Positions 25,360 to 33,228 of a DNA stretch of 64,000 bases are shown piece by piece. The position numbers and the translations under genes are program-made. Positions within the stretch are counted from its first letter, which is position 1. The number at the start of each line of letters is the position of its first letter. Under the pieces are notes generated by a model. That model was not told the DNA's origin. It saw nothing but the letters and a program-made list of their open reading frames with translations, and ran no database searches. The stretch is from NCBI RefSeq assembly GCF_029892685.1, contig NZ_JARXVD010000018.1, forward strand, positions 62,001-126,000, in the 5' to 3' direction. This DNA is from Mycobacterium sp. OTB74. Its GTDB lineage: Bacteria; Actinomycetota; Actinomycetes; Mycobacteriales; Mycobacteriaceae.

Positions 25360-25875
25360 CTACGGCGAAACGGCAGTGTTGCTCTGGAGCAACAGATCCC
25401 GGGTGATCTCCATATGCCCGACATGCTGGGCGATGTCTTGGAGGATGTGCAACAGGGTCCATTCGGGCGTGGCAGTGGCGAGTACCGCGGCGCGGGTGGT
25501 GCCGCCTCGGATTCCGTCGGCGAGTTCGCGGTCTCGGATGCCATCGGTGACCGCCACCTCGACCCAGCCGGGAAGCCGTTGTTGCAGGGCGGTCAACCGA
25601 CCCAACAGTTCATCGACCGTCCCGGTGGCGGTGAACTCGGCCGATCGATCTCGCGGAATCCGTTGGCCCGCAATGAAAGAGCCTGCCCAGTAGTCGACCA
25701 CGCCAATGCAGTGATTGACGATGGCATAGCAACTGTTGGCGCCGGGCAGGTCAGGCCGGAGATTGGCCAGGTCGTCGCCGAGGACGGTGAGGATGTCAGC
25801 CATCGCTGTGAAACATTCGGCCGAAATTGCCAGCATCGCCTGTGCGAGGGGATGCTGGCCTTCGACGTGAGTCAC
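25360..25875 (-). CDS. DinB-like (DUF664/mycothiol-type) protein
   Basis: 171-residue four-helix DinB-superfamily protein. Candidate metal-binding histidines lie in NHCIGVVDYW and in HILQDIAQHVGHMEIT, the usual three-His pattern. Actinobacterial relatives include mycothiol-dependent enzymes and DNA-damage-induced proteins of unknown activity. The GTG start lies only 2 nt behind the sigA stop codon, so it is probably expressed by read-through from sigA. Confidence 0.75.
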   Translation of the reverse strand: MTHVEGQHPLAQAMLAISAECFTAMADILTVLGDDLANLRPDLPGANSCYAIVNHCIGVVDYWAGSFIAGQRIPRDRSAEFTATGTVDELLGRLTALQQRLPGWVEVAVTDGIRDRELADGIRGGTTRAAVLATATPEWTLLHILQDIAQHVGHMEITRDLLLQSNTAVSP

Positions 25876-25877
25876 GG

Positions 25878-27347
25878 CTAGTCGAGGTAGTCGCGCAGCA
25901 CCTGGGAGCGCGACGGGTGCCGCAGCTTGCTCATGGTCTTCGACTCGATCTGACGGATGCGCTCACGCGTGACGCCGTAGACCTGACCGATCTCGTCGAG
26001 GGTACGGGGCTGACCGTCAGTCAGACCGAACCGCAGCCGGACCACGCCGGCCTCGCGCTCGGACAGCGTCTCCAGCACCGACTGCAGCTGATCCTGCAGC
26101 AGCGTGAAGGACACCGCGTCCACGGCGACAACAGCTTCGGAGTCCTCGATGAAGTCACCGAGCTGGCTGTCGCCCTCGTCGCCGATGGTCTGGTCGAGCG
26201 AGATGGGCTCACGCGCGTACTGCTGGATCTCCAGCACCTTCTCCGGCGTGATGTCCATCTCCTTGGCCAGCTCTTCAGGTGTGGGCTCGCGGCCCAGATC
26301 CTGGAGCAGCTCACGCTGGATGCGGCCGAGCTTGTTGATCACCTCGACCATGTGCACCGGGATACGGATGGTGCGGGCCTGGTCGGCCATGGCGCGGGTG
26401 ATGGCCTGCCGGATCCACCACGTCGCGTAGGTGGAGAATTTGTACCCCTTGGTGTAGTCGAACTTCTCGACCGCGCGGATCAGGCCCAGGTTGCCTTCCT
26501 GGATCAGGTCCAGGAACGCCATGCCGCGGCCGGTGTAGCGCTTGGCCAGCGACACCACCAGACGCAGGTTGGCTTCGAGCAGGTGGTTCTTCGCGCGGTC
26601 ACCGTCGCGGCAGATCCACTGGTAATCGCGCCGTTGCGCGGTGGTGAGCTTCTCGCCCTTCTCGGCGAACTCGAGCATCAGCTGGGTGCAGTACAGGCCG
26701 GCCTCGATGCGCTTGGCCAGCTCGACCTCTTCCTCGGCATTGAGCAGCGCGACCTTGCCGATCTGCTTGAGGTAGGCGCGGACCGAGTCAGCCGACGCGG
26801 TGAGTTCGGCGTCCTTGCGAGCCTGCCGCAGTGCCTCGGATTCCTCTTCGTCCCAGACGAAGTCGCCGGAGGCCTTGTCCTTCTCACTGGGCTCGTCGGG
26901 GGCATCGGCATCGGCGTCGCCCTCGGCGGCCTTGGGCGCGGCTTTGGTGCCGTCCTCGTTGGCCTCGCTCGCCTCGGCCTCGTCCTCATCCTCGTCGTCA
27001 TCACTACTGTCACCGGCGTCATCGTCGTCGGTGTCGATGTCGTCGAGTTCCAGGTCGGCGTCGTCGACGTCCAGATCGTCGCCGGGCTCGGCGACGAGTT
27101 CATCGTCGTCGGTGAGCTCGTCAGTGGCCTCGACGGCGTCATCGGGCTTCTTGGTCGAGTCGGCCGCCTTGCGGGGGGCGCGCTTGGCCGGGGCCTTCGC
27201 AGCCGCCTTCTTCGCCGGGGCCTTGGCGGCCTTCTTGGCGGGGGCCTTGGCCGCGGCCTTCTTCGCGGGGGCCTTGGCTGTGCGCTTTACCGGCTCGTCG
27301 GTTGTCTCGCTGGCCTTTGTCGCTGCCACGGCCACCCTTTCGGTCAT
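25878..27347 (-). CDS. sigA: Primary sigma factor SigA
   Basis: 489-residue housekeeping sigma factor that directs RNA polymerase to most promoters. The first 60 residues are Lys/Ala/Pro-rich with near-repeats of AKAPAKKAA, followed by a long Asp/Glu-rich stretch (about 70-160), both non-conserved. Region 1.2 begins at SADSVRAYLKQIG. Region 2 has NLRLVVSLAKRYTGRGM, FLDLIQEGNLGLI and KFSTYATWWIRQAI. Region 3 has INKLGRIQREL. Region 4 ends GVTRERIRQIESKTMSKLRH. The conserved part is intact. M. tuberculosis SigA has about 528 residues, the difference being in the N-terminal tail. Confidence 0.97.
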   Translation of the reverse strand: MTERVAVAATKASETTDEPVKRTAKAPAKKAAAKAPAKKAAKAPAKKAAAKAPAKRAPRKAADSTKKPDDAVEATDELTDDDELVAEPGDDLDVDDADLELDDIDTDDDDAGDSSDDDEDEDEAEASEANEDGTKAAPKAAEGDADADAPDEPSEKDKASGDFVWDEEESEALRQARKDAELTASADSVRAYLKQIGKVALLNAEEEVELAKRIEAGLYCTQLMLEFAEKGEKLTTAQRRDYQWICRDGDRAKNHLLEANLRLVVSLAKRYTGRGMAFLDLIQEGNLGLIRAVEKFDYTKGYKFSTYATWWIRQAITRAMADQARTIRIPVHMVEVINKLGRIQRELLQDLGREPTPEELAKEMDITPEKVLEIQQYAREPISLDQTIGDEGDSQLGDFIEDSEAVVAVDAVSFTLLQDQLQSVLETLSEREAGVVRLRFGLTDGQPRTLDEIGQVYGVTRERIRQIESKTMSKLRHPSRSQVLRDYLD

Positions 27348-27463
27348 GCGTTAATCCGGTAGGCGTGGGCGTGCGCCACCGAAATGCGTCGGCTGTCGAA
27401 TGTTGGCGTCGATCGTTGCGATCGGATGCTCGCCGCTATCCGGTTGCGCGGCCGCCGTTGACC

Positions 27464-27469
27464 ATTGTA
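27464..27469 (-). promoter_or_regulatory. Candidate -10 hexamer upstream of sigA
   Basis: On the minus strand these bases read TACAAT, one mismatch from the SigA consensus, about 117 nt before the sigA start codon in the gap behind ppgK. No -35 match is clear, so this is only a candidate. Confidence 0.25.
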
Positions 27470-27525
27470 ACGACAAGGTGGCCATTAGCCGTACCAGCGG
27501 CGGATATCGGTGCGTTGAGGATGCT

Positions 27526-28308
27526 CTACTGCGGGTTTGCCGCGGCCTCGCCGGCCATCGCCGCACCGACGATGCCTGCCGAATTCAGCAGGGTGGCCGC
27601 GACCACAGGGGTGCGGTTCTTCAGCAGCGGCACCCAATGGTCGGCCTTCTTGCTGATCCCGCCACCGGCGATGAACAGGTCGGGATAGATCACGTTCTCG
27701 ACCGCCACCAGCACCTTGGTGACTTCCTCGGTCCACCGTTCGTAGGACCAGCCCTTACGTTCCTTCACCGATGACGCGGCACGGTGCTCGGCCTCCTTGC
27801 CGCCGACTTCGATGTGCCCGAACTCGGTGTTGGGCAGCAGCACGCCGTTGTGGATCACCGCGGAGCCGATGCCAGTGCCGAATGTCAACAACACGACCAC
27901 ACCGTGCACGTCGCGGCCGGCACCGAATTTCTCCTCACCCAGCCCGGCGGCGTCTGCGTCGTTGAGCACCGTGACGGCCTGGCCGTCCAGCCGGGAGCTG
28001 TACATCTCGCGCACATTGGTGCCGATCCAGCTCTTGTCGACGTTGGCCGCGGTCCGCACGATGCCGTTGGTCACCACCCCCGGGTAGGTGACGCCCAGTG
28101 GTCCGGTCCAGCCGAATTCGCGGACCACGGTGGCGACGGTCTCTGCGACGGCAGCGGGTGTCGCCGGCTGCGGTGTCGGCAGGCGGAACCGCTCGCTGAG
28201 CAGCTGCCCGGTGTCCAGATCGACGATGGCGCCTTTCACACCGGTGCCGCCGACATCGATCCCGAATCCCCTGTGCTGCGCAGTGTCGGCGTTGGGGGAG
28301 AGAGTCAT
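27526..28308 (-). CDS. ppgK: Polyphosphate glucokinase
   Basis: 260-residue ROK-family glucokinase that phosphorylates glucose with polyphosphate or ATP. GFGIDVGGTGVKGAIVDL near the N-terminus is the phosphate-1 loop, NDADAAGLGEE holds the catalytic Asp, and GTGIGSAVI with LPNTEFGHIEVGG is the typical PpgK region. The ATG at 28308 is preceded by GAGGAG. Gene order ppgK-sigA with divergent suhB matches M. tuberculosis Rv2702. Confidence 0.95.
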   Translation of the reverse strand: MTLSPNADTAQHRGFGIDVGGTGVKGAIVDLDTGQLLSERFRLPTPQPATPAAVAETVATVVREFGWTGPLGVTYPGVVTNGIVRTAANVDKSWIGTNVREMYSSRLDGQAVTVLNDADAAGLGEEKFGAGRDVHGVVVLLTFGTGIGSAVIHNGVLLPNTEFGHIEVGGKEAEHRAASSVKERKGWSYERWTEEVTKVLVAVENVIYPDLFIAGGGISKKADHWVPLLKNRTPVVAATLLNSAGIVGAAMAGEAAANPQ

Positions 28309-28418
28309 ATGCACTCCTCGATGCGGGGTAGGCGGTAAGGCGCGACCCACACATTAGCGGGCGCACGAGTTTTGCGGCGGGACCGGCAGATATCCGCCCG
28401 GTGTGCTGCGATGGTGTG

Positions 28419-29261
28419 ATGACCGGAACCGCACCCGACGACGGTATCGAGCCAGCCGAATTGCGAAAGGTGGCCGAGCAGTTGGCCGTCGAGGCCGCGG
28501 ATTTCGTTCGACGTCGTCGAACTGAGGTCTTCCCGGCGGGCGGACGGGCCGGCAGTTCGGTGGTGCGCGCCAAGACCACTCCCACCGACCCCGTGACGGT
28601 GGTCGATACCGAATCTGAACGTCTCTTGCGCGGCCGGCTGGCTCAGCTTCGCCCCGGCGATGCCGTGTTGGGGGAGGAGGAGGGCGGCACGGCCCAGGTC
28701 GCCGCGGGCCGGCCGGTGTGGGTGCTCGACCCGATCGACGGCACGGTCAACTTCGTCTACGGCCTTGGCGCCTATGCGGTGTCGGTCGGCGTGCAGATCG
28801 ACGGGGTGTCGGTGGCTGGTGCGGTGGCCAACGCCGCGACCGGCGAGGTGTACTCGGCGGCCCGCGGTCAGGGCGCGACGCTGACCGATGCTGATTCCTG
28901 TATCACGTTGCATTGCAACGAGATAACTGAGCTTCCGATGGCGCTGGTGGGAACCGGCTTCGCGTACGACCGAGAGCACCGGCGCCGTCAGGCCGACGTG
29001 CTGACCGATCTGCTGGCCGAGGTTCGCGACATTCGCCGGGTGGGTTCGTGCGCGCTGGATTTGTGCATGGTCGCTGCCGGACGGCTCGATGCCTACTTCG
29101 AATCGGGTGTGCACCTGTGGGATTGGGCTGCAGGAGCATTGATCGCAGCGGAGGCGGGTGCGGTATTGCGGCTGCCGTATTCCGACGACTTGGTGATAGC
29201 CGCGGCACCCGGCATCGCGGGCGCGCTGACTGCCCACCTCGAGCGCGCCGGATACCGCTGA
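28419..29261 (+). CDS. suhB: Inositol-1-monophosphatase SuhB-type
   Basis: 280-residue Mg-dependent inositol/sugar monophosphatase (FIG superfamily), which supplies free inositol for phosphatidylinositol and mycothiol. Metal ligands lie in DPVTVVDTESER, LGEEEGG, and WVLDPIDGTVNF, and the C-terminal WDWAAG closes the site. The ATG at 28419 is chosen; an upstream ATG/GTG cluster at 28411-28415 is possible. Its position opposite ppgK matches Rv2701c. Confidence 0.93.
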   Translation: MTGTAPDDGIEPAELRKVAEQLAVEAADFVRRRRTEVFPAGGRAGSSVVRAKTTPTDPVTVVDTESERLLRGRLAQLRPGDAVLGEEEGGTAQVAAGRPVWVLDPIDGTVNFVYGLGAYAVSVGVQIDGVSVAGAVANAATGEVYSAARGQGATLTDADSCITLHCNEITELPMALVGTGFAYDREHRRRQADVLTDLLAEVRDIRRVGSCALDLCMVAAGRLDAYFESGVHLWDWAAGALIAAEAGAVLRLPYSDDLVIAAAPGIAGALTAHLERAGYR

Positions 29262-29271
29262 GCGACAGTGG

Positions 29272-29922
29272 TCAGCAGGTTCCGCTGTGGATTTTGGGCA
29301 GCAGCGCCGGGTCGGCAGGCTGAGTGGCGTCCGGCTTCAGGCTGGTCAGCATGGCCTGGATGTCGTCGTTCTGGCTCAGCTCGGTGAACTCAGTGCCGAT
29401 CGCCAGATCGACTGTGTCGTCAGGCCTTTGGTCCTGGAAGAGCTGCGTGCACGGGGCCACCAGCCACAGCGCGGCCGCCGCGGCCTTACCGGCCGGGCCG
29501 AAGCGGATTTGGCCTTGGCACTCCATGCGCGTGCCTCCGAAGATTGGATCGTTGCCGGCGGCGGGCTGGTTGAACCCGAGGTCGCGTAGTTCGCCGGCGA
29601 CCTCGCCGGCCTGGCCACCCTGGCCGCTGGCGTTGAGCACCCGGATGTTGGTGTCCGCGAGCTTGGCCGGGACGACGTTGACCATCGAGGCCGCGGACAC
29701 TTCGTTACCGAGCCGTGGCTGGCCCGGGTCGGTGGGCGCCGGCGGCTGATTGCACGTGATTGCCTGATGGACCTCGGCGGGCTGGCTGGCTACCACCAGC
29801 CAGATGATCAAGCTGGTGGCAGCCAGCACGGCAAACATGATTGCCGCCGGCCGGTAGTTGCGGCGGCGGAACGGCCTACCGTGCTTGTCGAAGGCTGTGC
29901 CGTCTGTGATTTGTGCGACCAC
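29272..29922 (-). CDS. cei: Envelope integrity protein Cei (LytR_C domain)
   Basis: 216-residue single-pass membrane protein. A cytoplasmic basic N-terminus (GRPFRRRNYRP) is followed by a transmembrane helix at about 27-47 and an extracytoplasmic LytR_C-type domain (NIRVLNASGQGGQAGEVAGEL). Four or so Cys (CNQPP, MECQG, VAPCTQ, SGTC) could form disulfides. It corresponds to Rv2700, reported as needed for cell-envelope integrity and virulence in M. tuberculosis. The GTG start is 6 nt after a TACAGT hexamer, so the transcript is probably leaderless. Confidence 0.9.
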   Translation of the reverse strand: MVAQITDGTAFDKHGRPFRRRNYRPAAIMFAVLAATSLIIWLVVASQPAEVHQAITCNQPPAPTDPGQPRLGNEVSAASMVNVVPAKLADTNIRVLNASGQGGQAGEVAGELRDLGFNQPAAGNDPIFGGTRMECQGQIRFGPAGKAAAAALWLVAPCTQLFQDQRPDDTVDLAIGTEFTELSQNDDIQAMLTSLKPDATQPADPALLPKIHSGTC

Positions 29923-29928
29923 CCCTGC

Positions 29929-29934
29929 ACTGTA
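29929..29934 (-). promoter_or_regulatory. Candidate -10 of a leaderless cei transcript
   Basis: Minus strand TACAGT ends 6 nt before the GTG start codon of cei, the spacing expected if transcription starts at the GTG itself. The CRP-like palindrome at 29973-29996 would then be centred near -62. Confidence 0.45.
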
Positions 29935-29972
29935 GATGCAGTCGGCGCCCGCTTCGACCTCGCCACCCCTGG

Positions 29973-29996
29973 CTTATGTGACGCAAATCACATAAG
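29973..29996. promoter_or_regulatory. CRP (cAMP receptor protein)-type binding site
   Basis: Perfect inverted repeat with 9-bp arms CTTATGTGA and TCACATAAG and a 6-nt spacer CGCAAA. The core TGTGA-N6-TCACA is the canonical CRP/FNR-family site, also recognised by mycobacterial CRP (Rv3676 type). It lies between divergent cei and the DUF4193 gene and may control either or both. Confidence 0.8.
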
Positions 29997-30084
29997 ATCC
30001 GACCGCATTTCGGGCACGAATTATTTGGTGGAAGCGTTCGACGCTGGTACAAAGCTCTGTCGCAAGGATACGGAGGGGAAGACA

Positions 30085-30387
30085 ATGGCTACCGATTACG
30101 ACGCCCCGCGGCGCACCGAGTCTGACGACGTTTCCGAGGATTCGCTGGAAGAACTGAAGGCGCGGCGCAACGAGGCGCAATCCGCGGTTGTCGACGTTGA
30201 TGAGTCCGAGTCGGCGGAGTCCTTCGAACTGCCCGGTGCTGACTTGTCCGGTGAGGAACTGTCGGTCCGGGTTGTTCCGAAGCAGGCCGACGAGTTCACC
30301 TGCTCCAGCTGTTTTTTGGTGCACCATCGCAGCCGTCTCGCCAGCGAGAAGAACGGCGTGATGATCTGTACCGATTGCGCTGCGTAG
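30085..30387 (+). CDS. DUF4193 family zinc-ribbon-like small protein
   Basis: 100-residue acidic protein. The N-terminal two thirds are Asp/Glu/Ser-rich and probably disordered. The C-terminus holds two CxxC pairs (TCSSCFLVHH and MICTDCAA), a likely zinc ribbon. It matches the actinobacterial DUF4193 family (Rv2699c-type), whose members are widespread and without an assigned function. The ATG at 30085 has GGAGGGGAA just upstream. The CRP-like palindrome lies about 90 nt before the start codon. Confidence 0.9.
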   Translation: MATDYDAPRRTESDDVSEDSLEELKARRNEAQSAVVDVDESESAESFELPGADLSGEELSVRVVPKQADEFTCSSCFLVHHRSRLASEKNGVMICTDCAA

Positions 30388-30468
30388 CACTGCAACCGGC
30401 CGTCGGGTGGCCAGTTTGCGCACGTTTCCAACTGGATAGCGTGCGTTGACTGGCCACTCGGCGTCTAA

Positions 30469-30556
30469 GCGGCTTAGCCGCTGTATGAAGTTCGCGGCTC
30501 AGCCGCTGTGCTCAATACGCGGCTCAGCCGCTGTGCTCAATACGCGGCTCAGCCGC
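30469..30556. repeat. 25-bp tandem repeat, about 3.5 copies
   Basis: Units of 25 bp start at 30469, 30494 and 30519, with a 13-bp partial copy at 30544. Each begins with the palindrome GCGGCTNAGCCGC followed by a 12-nt linker (TGTGCTCAATAC in the two identical copies; the first copy is diverged). It fills the convergent gap between the DUF4193 and DUF3093 genes, and the stop codon of the latter (30549-30551) lies inside the last copy. It looks like a mycobacterial VNTR/MIRU-type minisatellite and may also act as a bidirectional terminator. Confidence 0.85.
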
Positions 30557-31025
30557 GGAGCGCCGCCAGGACCTGCTCCGGCCGACGAGTACTGACCAAC
30601 CAGTACGGCGTTGGGTCATCCGGATCGTCCAACACCACCAAGATCAGCGGGCCGATCCAGGCCCGGTGCACGACGTACGCGGCCGGGTCGAGCTGTCGGC
30701 CCAGCGCCGCGGACTTCGCCGACTTCGGAACCTCCGCGGACCGCGCGATGACGCTGGTCGGAATGTGCGCCGGTCCTACCCACAGTTCGTTCTCGCCGTC
30801 CCGGCTGACCACTCGCACCTCGACGCGGCCCAGCCACACCAGCACCGCCGCTGCGACCGGCAGCAGCACCGCGAACGGCACCCACGTCGGAATGCCCGAC
30901 ACGCCTTGCACAACCTCCAGCGCGATCAGCCCGGCCAATCCGAATCCGGGCAGCCACCACCACAAAGGCACCGTGAGGCGCTCTCGGTACCGCACGGTTT
31001 GGGTGGTTGCTCGCGTGTCTGACAC
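30549..31025 (-). CDS. DUF3093 family membrane protein
   Basis: 158-residue protein with two adjacent hydrophobic segments near the N-terminus (LWWWLPGFGLAGLIALEVVQ, then WVPFAVLLPVAAAVLVWL) and a soluble C-terminal part with RVEVRVV and HRAWIGPLILVVLDDPDDPTPYWLVSTR. This matches actinobacterial DUF3093 proteins (Rv2698-type), function unknown. The GTG at 31025 is used. It diverges from dut, with only 25 nt between start codons. The 3' end runs into the tandem repeat. Confidence 0.85.
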   Translation of the reverse strand: MSDTRATTQTVRYRERLTVPLWWWLPGFGLAGLIALEVVQGVSGIPTWVPFAVLLPVAAAVLVWLGRVEVRVVSRDGENELWVGPAHIPTSVIARSAEVPKSAKSAALGRQLDPAAYVVHRAWIGPLILVVLDDPDDPTPYWLVSTRRPEQVLAALRG

Positions 31026-31036
31026 GCGGCCAAGGG

Positions 31037-31042
31037 TAGTCT
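31037..31042 (+). promoter_or_regulatory. Candidate -10 of a leaderless dut transcript
   Basis: TAGTCT ends 8 nt before the GTG start of dut, and no Shine-Dalgarno sequence is present, so transcription may begin at or next to the start codon. Confidence 0.4.
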
Positions 31043-31050
31043 CTGGCCTC

Positions 31051-31515
31051 GTGTCCACCTCTTTGGCGGTCGTTCGACTCGATCCTGATCTGCCGCTTCC
31101 GGCCCGGGCTCACGATGGTGACGCCGGCGTCGATCTGTACAGCGCGGTCGATATCGAACTCACCCCCGGTCAGCGCCAGCTGGTTCCCACGGGAATTGCC
31201 GTGGCCATCCCGCACGGGATGGTCGGTCTGGTGCACCCGCGCTCCGGATTAGCCATCCGCGTTGGGCTTTCGATCGTGAACGCGCCCGGCACCATCGATG
31301 CCGGATACCGTGGAGAGATCAAGGTGGCACTGATAAACCTCGACCCGTCAGAACCGATCACCGTGCATCGCGGCGACCGGATCGCCCAGTTGTTGGTTCA
31401 ACGGGTCGAATTGCCCGAGCTGGTCGAGGTCACGTCGTTCGACGAGGCCGGGCTGGCTGACACCTCACGTGGCGCGGGCGGCCACGGTTCCTCTGGCGGA
31501 CATGCGAGTTTATGA
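31051..31515 (+). CDS. dut: dUTP diphosphatase (dUTPase)
   Basis: 154-residue trimeric dUTPase, which hydrolyses dUTP to dUMP and keeps uracil out of DNA. All five motifs are present: AHDGDAGVDLYS (I), HPRSGLA (II), GTIDAGYRGEI (III), RGDRIAQLLV (IV) and RGAGGHGSSG (V). Length and the mycobacteria-type insert AGLADTS agree with M. tuberculosis Dut. The stop overlaps the DUF3710 gene start (ATGA), so both are one operon. Confidence 0.96.
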   Translation: MSTSLAVVRLDPDLPLPARAHDGDAGVDLYSAVDIELTPGQRQLVPTGIAVAIPHGMVGLVHPRSGLAIRVGLSIVNAPGTIDAGYRGEIKVALINLDPSEPITVHRGDRIAQLLVQRVELPELVEVTSFDEAGLADTSRGAGGHGSSGGHASL

Positions 31516-32345
31516 TGGCATTCGGACGACGTAAATCCAACGACACCCCGGCCGCCGAGCCGGTCAATGAAGAAGAAGCTGCGCCGCAGGAAGCTGCGAC
31601 GCAAGAGGTTGTGGCCTCAGCTGCTCAGTCGAATCAGTCAGAGCAGAGCAGCGAAGATGGCCCCTTCGACATCGAGGATTTCGACGACCCGGCAGCTGCC
31701 GAAGTGGCCCGGCTCGACCTGGGTGGCGTGCTGGTGCCGGTGCCCGACGGAGCGCAGCTCAACGTCGAGGTCAGTGAGCAGGGAGTCCCCAACGCAGTCT
31801 GGGTGATGACGCCCAACGGCCGGTTCTCCATCGCCGCTTACGCCGCACCCAAGACCGCTGGGCTGTGGCGAGAGGTTGCCGCTGAGCTGGCCGACTCGCT
31901 GCGTAAGGATTCGGCTCAGGCCAGCATCGAGGACGGCCCCTGGGGCCGCGAGGTCGTGGGGCTGCCGCCGCAGCAGCCGGGTCAGGGCCAGGTGGTCATG
32001 CGCTTCATCGGCGCCGACGGCTACCGCTGGATGGTGCGCTGTGCGGTCATCGGTACCGCCGAGAGCATCGACGCAATCAGCGCGGAGGCGCGAAACGCCT
32101 TGGCGGACACCGTTGTTCGACGCGGTGACACGCCCTTGCCGGTGCGCAGCCCACTGCCCGTGCAGCTGTCCGAACCGCTGCTCGCGCAGTTGCGTGCGGC
32201 GGCTCAGCAGATGGCATTGCAGCAGGTGCAGCAGGCACAGCAAGCCCTCGAGCAGTTGCAGCAGCAGGTCCAGCCGGAAGGCGCGGCCCGCCGCAGCGAG
32301 CAGGGCTCGGCCATGCAGCAGCTGCGCACCATCACTGGCGGCTGA
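31512..32345 (+). CDS. DUF3710 domain protein
   Basis: 277-residue protein of the actinobacterial DUF3710 family (Rv2696c-type). An acidic, Ala/Gln-rich N-terminal 60 residues precede a conserved core (RLDLGGVLVPVPDGAQLNVEV, WVMTPNGRFSIAAYAAPK, DGYRWMVRCAVIGTAES). A Gln-rich helix follows (VQQAQQALEQLQQQVQP, about 235-255), probably coiled coil. Function is unknown. The constant pairing with dut suggests a link to nucleotide pools, but nothing in the sequence proves it. An ATG 3 nt downstream of the chosen start is equally possible. Confidence 0.88.
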   Translation: MMAFGRRKSNDTPAAEPVNEEEAAPQEAATQEVVASAAQSNQSEQSSEDGPFDIEDFDDPAAAEVARLDLGGVLVPVPDGAQLNVEVSEQGVPNAVWVMTPNGRFSIAAYAAPKTAGLWREVAAELADSLRKDSAQASIEDGPWGREVVGLPPQQPGQGQVVMRFIGADGYRWMVRCAVIGTAESIDAISAEARNALADTVVRRGDTPLPVRSPLPVQLSEPLLAQLRAAAQQMALQQVQQAQQALEQLQQQVQPEGAARRSEQGSAMQQLRTITGG

Positions 32346-33042
32346 CGGCTTCCTCGAGGGCTTCCACGGCGGCGTCCCCGAGAACCTCGGGGTTGCGCCC
32401 CATCTCAGCGAGTGTGACGGTCCGCAGCGCCGCTCTCGGTGCCGTGGCAGCCCACTCCGTGGCAACCGAGACCGGATGTACCGCGTCATCGACGGCCCCG
32501 GCCACGCCCATCGGCACGGTCAGTCGTGCCAGTTCGGCGCCGGACGGCGCGGTATATCCGGCGGCTTCCTCCATAGCGTCGGGCAGCGCGGGCCACTGGG
32601 CGCTCCAGGACCGGGTCAGTTCGTCGGCAAGCCACGGTGGGCTGCCGGCGCGCATCCCGGCCACTGCCGCGTCCAACCCGATTTCCCGCAATTGCTGGGC
32701 CGAATATCGGGCTGCCAGGGCGGCCGGAGCACCGTTGGCGACGCCGGTCCAGGCCGGCAGCGCGGCCAGCACCCCAACAGCGCGGTCAGCGTGTGCCAGC
32801 GCCCAATTGGTAGCCACAGCCGCGCCGAGGGAGACGCCGCCGACCACGATCGGCCCGTTGCTGGCGGCGTCGTCGAGCGCCTGCAAGTACCCGTCGATCA
32901 AACGCAGAGGCACCGGCGGTGGGGTGACGACAACGGCCCCGGCGACCCGCAGGGCACCGCCGAATGCCCGGCGGATGTAGTCGTCGTCGGATCCGGTGCC
33001 AGGCAGCAGCACCGCCGTCACACCGCGCAGATTGGCCGTCAT
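32332..33042 (-). CDS. Alpha/beta hydrolase-like protein (Rv2695 type)
   Basis: 236-residue alanine-rich protein with an alpha/beta hydrolase layout. LLPGTGSDDDYIRRAF contains the strand-3 loop, GGVSLGAAVA is the nucleophile elbow with Ser, and VAGAVDDAVHP is a candidate acid region. A late His is not obvious, so activity is uncertain. It matches the conserved mycobacterial protein found between DUF3710 and OB-fold genes. The 3' end overlaps the DUF3710 gene by 14 nt in convergent orientation. Confidence 0.75.
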   Translation of the reverse strand: MTANLRGVTAVLLPGTGSDDDYIRRAFGGALRVAGAVVVTPPPVPLRLIDGYLQALDDAASNGPIVVGGVSLGAAVATNWALAHADRAVGVLAALPAWTGVANGAPAALAARYSAQQLREIGLDAAVAGMRAGSPPWLADELTRSWSAQWPALPDAMEEAAGYTAPSGAELARLTVPMGVAGAVDDAVHPVSVATEWAATAPRAALRTVTLAEMGRNPEVLGDAAVEALEEAVSRQ

Positions 33043-33228
33043 GCCTCGATCGTGCCCGGCCGAGAAAACGGTCTTCACGACGGGTCTACAGCGGGTGTCC
33101 AGCCGACTGAGTGGGATTGCCAAAATTATCTACCGCGCCGAAATGGCGAATCGGAACCAACAGGTCTACGGTGACGTTGGTTATACAGCGGGTCCACGGT
33201 GGATTCGCACCAAGTCTCAGGAGAGACC

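Noticed and set aside
25827..27362. Long plus-strand open frame opposite sigA
   Set aside because: It is the codon-mirrored shadow of sigA, with repetitive low-complexity translation (runs of LGG, RLL) and no known domain. sigA on the other strand is unmistakable.
30469..30556. Possible CRISPR array
   Set aside because: The units are contiguous 25-bp repeats with no unique spacers and no cas genes nearby; a tandem minisatellite explains them.
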